Positions 58,070 through 64,000 of a stretch of 64,000 nucleotides of DNA are shown here, piece by piece (within the stretch, counting starts at the first letter, position 1; each line of letters begins with the position of its first letter). The notes below the pieces were generated by a model, which was not told the DNA's origin, did not search any database, and saw only the letters and a program-made list of their open reading frames with translations. Origin of the DNA: Xanthomonas campestris pv. badrii (GTDB taxonomy: Bacteria; Pseudomonadota; Gammaproteobacteria; Xanthomonadales; Xanthomonadaceae); contig NZ_CP051651.1 of assembly GCF_012848175.1 (NCBI RefSeq), positions 3,410,001 to 3,474,000 on the forward strand. Direction: 5' to 3'. Position numbers and translations under genes: made by a program.

Positions 58070-59162
58070 AGACCTTCAAGGTGGCCACTTGCATGGCCTG
58101 CAACGTATAGGGAATCACCGCCGGCGCAGCGGGCGCCTGCTGCAGCAAGGCCAGCGCCTGCGCGCACAGGGCCTGGGCATCGAAGGGCGCCACCGCGCCG
58201 CCGGGCTGCAGCTCGGCCAGCAGTTCGCCCACCCCACCATGCGCCCAGCCCAGCACCGGCCGCCCGACGGCCAGGGCCTCGACCACGGTGCGGCCAAAGG
58301 CCTCCGGCTTGCGCGAGAGCTGCAGCACCAGATCGCTGGCGGCGTAGGCGTGGGCGATGCGCGCCGTCGGCTCGGTGAACGCGACTGCCTCGGCCACCCC
58401 CAACCGGGCCGCCTCGGCCTCCAGTTCGCGTAGATACGCCTCGCGTCCGGGCTCGCGCGCCCCGGGCAGCCATAGCCAGGCCGGCACGCCGGCAGCGCGG
58501 ACATCGGCCAGCAGTTGCAGGCCGTCGGCATGCCCTTTCAGGCGGGTACCGCGGCCAGGCAGCAACAGCAGGGGCGCCTCGGCCGGCAAGCCGGGCAACA
58601 GGGTCTGGACCCAGGCGCGTGCCCGTCGATCCGGCTGCAGACGCCGCGGAAACTGGGCGATGTCCACGCCGCGCGAAATCGTGCGCAGGCGCGCCGGATC
58701 GGTGTGCGGATAGTGCGTACCCACGTAGTCGCGCACCGTGCGCGACACGCAGATGACCCGCTCGCCATAGGTCATCACCGCGCTGTAGCGGCTGGGCGAA
58801 TTGAGCCCGTGCACGGTGGTGACAAAGCGTGGCCGGGTCGCTGCCGGCATGCCGCGCAGCGCGTACCAGCCCAGCCAGGCCGGCAGCCGCGAGCGTGCAT
58901 GCACGATATCGGCCCCAAGCTCGGCGAACAGCCGGCGCAGGCCGACCACATGCCGCAGCGTCAACAAGGACTTGCGGCCGATATCCAGGGTCAGATGCTC
59001 GCCCCCGGCGTCCAGCAGCGGCTGGACCAGGCGCCCGCCGGCGGACACGACCACGGCGCGATGCCCCGCCTGCACCAGGGCAGCGGCGATTTCCAGGGTG
59101 GAGCGCTCGACGCCACCGGACTGCAGCGCCGGCAGCAGTTGCACCACGGTCAGGCGGTGCAC
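58050..59162 (-). CDS. Glycosyltransferase family 4 protein
   Basis: 370 residues, GT-B fold. N-terminal LQSGGVERSTLEIAAALVQAGH (about 14-35), HARSRLPAWLGW, VTTVHGLNSPSRYS; C-terminal donor domain with LLPGRGTRLKGHADGLQLLADV (about 200-221) and the EAFGRTVVEALAVGRPVLGWAHGG (about 288-311) motif that binds the sugar nucleotide. Likely transfers a sugar to LPS or a polysaccharide. Starts at GTG (59162). It overlaps the downstream ligase gene and lies 9 bases after the small zinc-finger gene, so the three are one operon. Confidence 0.88.
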   Translation of the reverse strand: MHRLTVVQLLPALQSGGVERSTLEIAAALVQAGHRAVVVSAGGRLVQPLLDAGGEHLTLDIGRKSLLTLRHVVGLRRLFAELGADIVHARSRLPAWLGWYALRGMPAATRPRFVTTVHGLNSPSRYSAVMTYGERVICVSRTVRDYVGTHYPHTDPARLRTISRGVDIAQFPRRLQPDRRARAWVQTLLPGLPAEAPLLLLPGRGTRLKGHADGLQLLADVRAAGVPAWLWLPGAREPGREAYLRELEAEAARLGVAEAVAFTEPTARIAHAYAASDLVLQLSRKPEAFGRTVVEALAVGRPVLGWAHGGVGELLAELQPGGAVAPFDAQALCAQALALLQQAPAAPAVIPYTLQAMQVATLKVYDELRR

Positions 59163-59171
59163 CGGCCAGTA

Positions 59172-59369
59172 TCAGTCGGCCAGCACGAACAACGCGCCGC
59201 AATACGGGCACTTGGCTTCGCCGTTGGGCTCGTCCTCGATCGGCAGGTACACGCGCGGGTGCGAGTTCCACAGCGCCATCTGCGGCGTCGGGCAGCTCAG
59301 CGGAAGGTCGCTGCGGTGCACGGTGTAACGCGTTTGCGCATTGGCGGGCGCGGTGGCGGTCTGGCTCAT
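59172..59369 (-). CDS. Zinc-finger (zf-CHCC) domain protein
   Basis: 65 residues from the ATG at 59369: MSQTATAPANAQTRYTVH, then SCPTPQMALWNSHPRVYLPIEDE and KCPYCGALFVL. The conserved Cys/His pattern (C-x(11)-H-x-C-x2-C) is that of the zf-CHCC family, which also occurs as the NDUFS6-like subunit. It is the first gene of the operon with the glycosyltransferase. Confidence 0.85.
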   Translation of the reverse strand: MSQTATAPANAQTRYTVHRSDLPLSCPTPQMALWNSHPRVYLPIEDEPNGEAKCPYCGALFVLAD

Positions 59370-59660
59370 GGCGGTGCGATCGGAAGGCAAAGGCAGAACG
59401 CAGAGTCTAGCAGCCTGCGTGGTGATCGGCCCATTGCGCGTGCTGCGCCGGGCTGTGCGGGCGATGGTTGCAATCCAATCGCCGAGGCCGCTGCGCTTGC
59501 CGCATCCACCTTCCAGCGGCGCTGCAGTGCAACGACATCGCAACGGGCATGCCGCCTATCATCGGGGATCAGCGTGTTGCCGCCCGGCTGACTGAACCAT
59601 ACCGGGCGCAGCATCGCCTCAGCGCACGTGCTACCGCGTGCGCCCCAAGGAGACCACCTA

Positions 59661-62600
59661 GTGACCTTGCCTGTTGTCCTGCTGCCTCCGCGTGGTCTGC
59701 CGCGCGCCATCGCCGTTGCCCTGCTCTGTACCGCCGCGCTGCCGGCCCTGGCCGCAACGCACTTCGCGAACGCGTTCGAGGACGGCGACCCGTTGCCAAT
59801 GCAAGTGAGGGACACTGCCGTGCAGGTTGCCATCGGCACCGGACCGGTAGCGCCGTATGCGGCCAAGCCGAACGCCGGCTACAGCGGAGCGCATGCGTTG
59901 CGTTATGCAACGCAAGGTGCAGCTGGGCGGCGCACGTTGTTCACCACCGATCTTCCGATCGACACGCACACCACGCTGTCGTGGATGGTCTTGCCGGAAA
60001 GTGTGGGCAACGATCATGTGGCCTCCACCTATGTGTCGCTGGACCTGCTGCTGGATGACGGCACGCGCGTGTCCGCCAGCGCTGCGCGCGATCAGCATGG
60101 GGTTGCGTTGGGTGCGTCTGCGCAAGGTCGGTCGAAGACGCTGTATCCGCAGCAGTGGGCACGCAAGCAGGCGCGGCTGGGCGATGTGGCCGGGTTGCGC
60201 GGGCGGCGCGTTGTGGCCATCGAACTGGAGGTGGCGCCGCCTGCGGGCGCGCGCGCGGCCGGCTGGATCGACGATATCGCCATGGCCGAGATGCCGCTGA
60301 CACCGCCCGCACGTCCCTCGGACTGGGTGTTGACCACGCGCGGCACGCAATCCAATGGCACGTTTTCGCGTGGCAACAATTTCCCGGCAACGGCAGTGCC
60401 GCATGGATTCAACTTCTGGACGCCGGTGACCGATGCGGGGACGCTGACCTGGCTGTATCGCTGGAACGAACGCAACGGCGCCGATAACCGGCCACGCCTG
60501 CAGGCGCTGTCTCTCAGCCATCAACCCAGCCCCTGGATGGGCGACCGGCAGACCTTCCAGGTGATGCCTTCGCTCACTGCCGGGGTGCCGGAAGCCGATC
60601 GCGGAAAACGCGCGCTGGCGTTCTCGCACGCCAACGAAGTCGCGCGTCCCTATCGTTATGCAGTGCAGCTGGGCAACGGTATCCATGCCGAGATTGCGCC
60701 CACCGATCATGCGGCGCTGTTCCGTTTCCGCTTTCCCGCGCAGGGCGATGCCAACCTGCTGTTCGACAACGTGGATGCGCGCGGCGGGCTGCGCCTGGAT
60801 CCGGCAACGCAGACACTTTCCGGTTACACCGATGTGCGTAGCGGGCTATCGACCGGTGCCACGCGCATGTACATCTATGCCAGCTTCGATACGCCCTGGC
60901 ACAGCAGTGGCGCGATCGCCACCGGGCGCCCGACCGGCTGGATCAAGTTCGATGCCGGCAGCGCGCGACAGGTGCAGATGCGCATCGCCACCTCGCTGAT
61001 CTCGGTGGATCAGGCAAAGCACAATGCCGAGCTGGAAATTGCCGCAGACGCGAGTTTCGAGCAGGTTGCCACGCGCGCGCAGGACGCCTGGGATGCGTTA
61101 CTGGGGCGCTTCGACGTGCCCGATGCCACGGCCGACCAGAAGACCACGCTGTATTCCAATCTGTACCGGCTGCACCTGTACCCGAACTCGGCGCACGAAA
61201 ACGTGGGCGCTGCGACTGCGCCGGATTGGCGCTACGCCAGCCAGAACAGCTGGTCGGACGACAACATCGACGGCAGCGCGGTGCGCAGCTTCGCGCCGAT
61301 CCGCGATGGCCGGGTGTACGTCAACAACGGGCTGTGGGATACGTTTCGTACGGCATGGCCGGCATATGCGTTGTTTGCATCCGATGACGCCGGTGCCTTG
61401 GTGCAGGGGTTCGTGGAGCAGTCGCGGGCGGGCGGTTGGATCGCGCGGTGGTCCTCGCCGGGGTATGCAGACCTCATGGTGGGCACCAGCTCGGACGTGG
61501 CATTTGCCGATGCATGGCGAAAGGGCGTGGCCGGCTTCGACCCGGCCGAGGCATATGCCGCTGCGCTGAAGAATGCCACGGTGGTGGCGCCGGACCGGCA
61601 TGTCGGGCGCAAGGGCATGGCGCGTTCGACCTTCCGCGGCTACACCGATACCGACACGCACGAAGGCATGTCGTGGTCGATGGAAGGTGCGCTCAACGAC
61701 TTCGGCATCGCCGCCATGGCCGATGGGTTGTCCAACCAGGCCACAACGGCGGCAGCGCGCGAGCGCTATGCGACCGAGGCAGCGTATTTTCGTCACCGCG
61801 CGGCCGGGTATGTGGCGTTGTTCGATCCGTCAGCCGGCTTTTTCCAGGGCCGCACACCCGAGGGTGCGTGGCGCGTGGATGCGGCGCACTACGACCCACG
61901 CGTGTGGGGCAACGATTACACCGAATCCAGCGGATGGACGTTTGCGTTCACCGCACCACACGATGGCGAGGGCCTGGCGGCGCTATACGGTGGACGCGCC
62001 GCACTGGCCGCGAAGCTGGACACGTTTTTTGCCACGCCCGAAACCGCCCAAGCCCGCTTCGCCGGCTCCTATGGCGACACCATTCACGAGATGACCGAGG
62101 CGCGCGATGTGCGCATGGGCATGTATGCGCACAGCAATCAGACCGCGCACCACATCCCGTGGATGTATCTGTACACCGGGCAGCCGTGGAAAACGCAGCG
62201 CATAACCCGCGAGATCCTGGCGCGCCTGTATCTGGGCAGCGAGATCGGCCAGGGCTACGCAGGCGACGAAGACAATGGCGAGATGTCGGCGTGGTATCTG
62301 TTCGCCGCGCTGGGGCTGTATCCGCTGCGCATGGGCGCGCCGGAATACGTGATCGGCTCGCCGTTGTTCAAGCATGCCAGCGTGCGTTTGCCCAATGGCG
62401 GGACGCTGGTAGTCAATGCACCGCAGAATTCGCCGCAGAATGTGTATGTGCAATCGCTCAAACTCAACGGCACACCCTGGCGCAAGACCTGGTTGCCGCA
62501 TGCGGCCATTGCCGACGGTGCAAGGCTGGACTTCGAGATGGGGCCGGCGCCTTCGCGCTGGGGCAGCGGACCGGATGAAGTGCCGCCATCGTTGACCCCT

Positions 62601-63023
62601 GCGGGGCAGCGCCCTGCCCCGTTGCGGGATGTGCTCGCAGACACGGCGCGCATCACGCTGGCCGATGGTGGCGACGTGGCTGCGTTGCATGACGACGATG
62701 CGGGGACGGTCGCCACACTTGCACCGACATCGACGCTGACACTCAGCGGCATGGCGCGCGGCACGCCGACGCTCTACACGCTGACCAATGGCCATGCGGC
62801 ACTTGCGGCAACTGGATGGACCTTGCAAGCGCGCACGGCCGATGGCGCGTGGAAGGTCATCGATCAGCGCCGTGGGGAGACATTCGACTGGCCGTTGCAG
62901 ACGCGGCCGTTTCGTATTGCCGCGCCCGGTGCGTATGCGGAATATCGGCTGCGCTTCAGTGCGCCGGCGAAGGTGCAGCTGGCGGAGATCGAACTGCTGG
63001 GGGCGGAGCCTGTGGCGCGGTGA
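59661..63023 (+). CDS. Glycoside hydrolase family 92 alpha-mannosidase
   Basis: 1120 residues. Starts at GTG with AAGGAG nine bases upstream; signal peptide PRAIAVALLCTAALPALA. Exo-acting alpha-mannosidase of GH92 that releases mannose from N-glycans; calcium-dependent. Family features: SHQPSPWMGDRQTFQVMP (about residues 282-299), WDTFRTAWPAYALF (about 562-575), the HEGMSWSMEGALND region, and catalytic acids in GDEDNGEMSAWYLFAALGLYP (about 867-887). The C-terminal about 200 residues include a discoidin-like module (YRLRFSAPAKVQLAEIELLG). N-terminal about 190 residues form an extra beta-sandwich. Periplasmic. Plant pathogens use such enzymes on host glycans. Confidence 0.92.
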   Translation: MTLPVVLLPPRGLPRAIAVALLCTAALPALAATHFANAFEDGDPLPMQVRDTAVQVAIGTGPVAPYAAKPNAGYSGAHALRYATQGAAGRRTLFTTDLPIDTHTTLSWMVLPESVGNDHVASTYVSLDLLLDDGTRVSASAARDQHGVALGASAQGRSKTLYPQQWARKQARLGDVAGLRGRRVVAIELEVAPPAGARAAGWIDDIAMAEMPLTPPARPSDWVLTTRGTQSNGTFSRGNNFPATAVPHGFNFWTPVTDAGTLTWLYRWNERNGADNRPRLQALSLSHQPSPWMGDRQTFQVMPSLTAGVPEADRGKRALAFSHANEVARPYRYAVQLGNGIHAEIAPTDHAALFRFRFPAQGDANLLFDNVDARGGLRLDPATQTLSGYTDVRSGLSTGATRMYIYASFDTPWHSSGAIATGRPTGWIKFDAGSARQVQMRIATSLISVDQAKHNAELEIAADASFEQVATRAQDAWDALLGRFDVPDATADQKTTLYSNLYRLHLYPNSAHENVGAATAPDWRYASQNSWSDDNIDGSAVRSFAPIRDGRVYVNNGLWDTFRTAWPAYALFASDDAGALVQGFVEQSRAGGWIARWSSPGYADLMVGTSSDVAFADAWRKGVAGFDPAEAYAAALKNATVVAPDRHVGRKGMARSTFRGYTDTDTHEGMSWSMEGALNDFGIAAMADGLSNQATTAAARERYATEAAYFRHRAAGYVALFDPSAGFFQGRTPEGAWRVDAAHYDPRVWGNDYTESSGWTFAFTAPHDGEGLAALYGGRAALAAKLDTFFATPETAQARFAGSYGDTIHEMTEARDVRMGMYAHSNQTAHHIPWMYLYTGQPWKTQRITREILARLYLGSEIGQGYAGDEDNGEMSAWYLFAALGLYPLRMGAPEYVIGSPLFKHASVRLPNGGTLVVNAPQNSPQNVYVQSLKLNGTPWRKTWLPHAAIADGARLDFEMGPAPSRWGSGPDEVPPSLTPAGQRPAPLRDVLADTARITLADGGDVAALHDDDAGTVATLAPTSTLTLSGMARGTPTLYTLTNGHAALAATGWTLQARTADGAWKVIDQRRGETFDWPLQTRPFRIAAPGAYAEYRLRFSAPAKVQLAEIELLGAEPVAR

Positions 63024-63094
63024 AGGAGGCTCTGTCGAAATGTACGGTCGCGCTGCAACGTCAGCAGAGGTGGTGAACCGTACCCTCACACCAA

Positions 63095-63117
63095 CCCCTC
63101 TCCCGGGGGGAGAGGGG
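63095..63117. repeat. Inverted repeat between convergent genes
   Basis: CCCCTCTCCC and GGGAGAGGGG form a perfect 10-bp stem with a CGG-type loop, 70 bases after the mannosidase stop. It serves either strand as a 3'-end hairpin, and this CCCCTCTCCC motif recurs in Xanthomonas intergenic DNA. Confidence 0.6.
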
Positions 63118-63178
63118 CTTTGAGCAGCGCAGCAACTGTTTGCGGTTTCAGCGGCTGCGCTTTCAACTTTTGCGCTTC

Positions 63179-64000
63179 TCAGCTACCGCTTTTTTCGCTG
63201 GCACTCTTCTCGGCATCGCGCTGCCTGCGGATCTGCGCATCCACCGCGGCGATCGCGGTCATGTTCATCACCCGGCGCGAGGTGGCGCTGGTGGTGAGGA
63301 TGTGCACGGGCTTGGAAATACCCATCAGGATCGGGCCGATCGCCACGCCGTCGGTGAACACGCGCACCAGGTTGTAGGCGATGTTGGCCGCTTCCAGGTT
63401 CGGCAACACGAACAGGTTGGCGCGGCCCTTCAAGGTGCTGTTGGGCATGATCTGCTTGCGCAGCGCCTCGTCCCAGGCGGTGTCGCCCTGCATTTCGCCG
63501 TCGATGTTGAGCTCGGGCTTGCGCTTGAGCAGCGCTTCGCGCACCTGGCGCATCTTCAGTGCATCGCGCGAGTCGTGACTGCCGAAGTTGGAGTGCGACA
63601 GCAGTGCGATATTGGGCTCGATGCCGAACAGCTTGAGGCGGTAAGCGGCCTGCAACGTCGCTTCCACCACCTGCTCCACCGTGGGGTCTTCCTGCACATG
63701 GGTATCGAGGAAGAAGAACACGCCCAGCTGGTTGATCACGCCGGTCATCGCCGAGGTGGAGCTCACCCGCGGTTCCAGCGGAATCACGCTGCGTGCGTAA
63801 CCCAGCTTCTTGTGGAAGCGCCCGACCACGCCGGACAGCATCGCATCGGCTTCGCCGCGCGCCACCATGACTGCGGCGATCAGGGTTGGACGCGAGCGCA
63901 TCAGCTCCTTGGCGGCGGTCACGGTCACGCCGCGGCGCTCGGTGAGCGCGTGGTAATACTGCCAGTAGTCGTTGAAGCGGGGGTCGTCGAGGATGTTGGT
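63179..64000 (-). CDS. maeB: NADP-dependent malic enzyme, C-terminal part
   Basis: 274 codons visible; the N-terminal malic-enzyme domain lies beyond the window. The visible part is the phosphotransacetylase-like domain found at the C-terminus of MaeB: AMLSGVVGRFHKKLGYARSVIPLEP, GVFFFLDTHVQEDPTVEQV, GIEPNIALLSHSNFGSHDS, and NSTLKGRANLFVLPNLEAANIAYN. MaeB decarboxylates malate to pyruvate with NADP; the extra domain is regulatory. The C-terminus ends with a charged, Ser-rich tail (SASEKSGS). Upstream sequence ends mid-gene. Confidence 0.92.
   Translation of the reverse strand, partial: TNILDDPRFNDYWQYYHALTERRGVTVTAAKELMRSRPTLIAAVMVARGEADAMLSGVVGRFHKKLGYARSVIPLEPRVSSTSAMTGVINQLGVFFFLDTHVQEDPTVEQVVEATLQAAYRLKLFGIEPNIALLSHSNFGSHDSRDALKMRQVREALLKRKPELNIDGEMQGDTAWDEALRKQIMPNSTLKGRANLFVLPNLEAANIAYNLVRVFTDGVAIGPILMGISKPVHILTTSATSRRVMNMTAIAAVDAQIRRQRDAEKSASEKSGS

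Overview
The window is about 65% GC, almost fully coding, and reads as the chromosome of a Xanthomonas species (Lysobacteraceae). Grounds: the gene families and their order (pfp, hppA and ppa close together; ilvC-ilvG-ilvM-ilvA-leuA followed by leuB-leuD-leuC on the other strand), a protein whose C-terminus resembles the XVIPCD secretion signal of Xanthomonadales type IV secretion, GGGAATC heptamer arrays, and a family of hairpin elements around GGCGGCATGGATGCCGCC. I see no tRNA, rRNA, insertion sequence, prophage or CRISPR array.

Layout. 1-9.5 kb: 3' part of an SDR gene, a small kinase-like protein, a DedA/PAP2/LssY membrane fusion, two hairpin elements, a bestrophin-type channel, the mpl gene with a Lon-substrate-binding-domain gene, a strong small-RNA candidate, adk, and PPi-dependent phosphofructokinase. 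9.5-16.2 kb: secreted proteins of unknown function, the H+-pumping pyrophosphatase, soluble pyrophosphatase and an HDOD protein with a degenerate receiver. 16.4-22.8 kb: a TonB-dependent receptor with an AraC regulator and a CadC-like membrane regulator bearing a TolB-type propeller. 23-31 kb: thiC under a TPP riboswitch, an S9 peptidase, a soluble chemoreceptor and gamma-glutamyltransferase. 31.4-42.7 kb: branched-chain amino acid synthesis, opened by a leader peptide with an attenuator, with two more hairpin elements between leuA and leuB and a LysR regulator diverging from leuC. 42.7-49 kb: a Reg_prop/Y_Y_Y/GGDEF sensor, a TetR regulator, pcm and tolC. 49-51.5 kb: divergent waaA and lpxL-type lipid A acyltransferase. 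51.6-56.6 kb: an accessory island with a degenerate GIY-YIG protein, a 1235-residue phospholipase-type antibacterial effector and its probable immunity gene. 56.7-64 kb: an O-antigen-ligase-like protein, a glycosyltransferase and a zinc-finger protein in one operon, a GH92 mannosidase and the 3' part of maeB.

How it fits together. Pfp, HppA and Ppa all use pyrophosphate, so glycolysis, proton pumping and PPi removal are genetically close. The ilv/leu block covers most steps from threonine and pyruvate to isoleucine, valine and leucine (no ilvD or ilvE here); the leader peptide carries a Leu-Leu-Val-Leu-Val-Leu-Ile run, the expected sensor for these products. The surface and envelope functions (waaA, lpxL, waaL-like, tolC) are typical core genes. 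The effector island is the clearest accessory segment: the effector combines a Tle1/DUF2235-like lipase domain, a peptidoglycan-binding domain and an XVIPCD-like tail, as expected for a toxin delivered into competing bacteria by the Xanthomonas type IV system.

Limits: all assignments come from reading the sequence and from memory of protein families; no database search was run.
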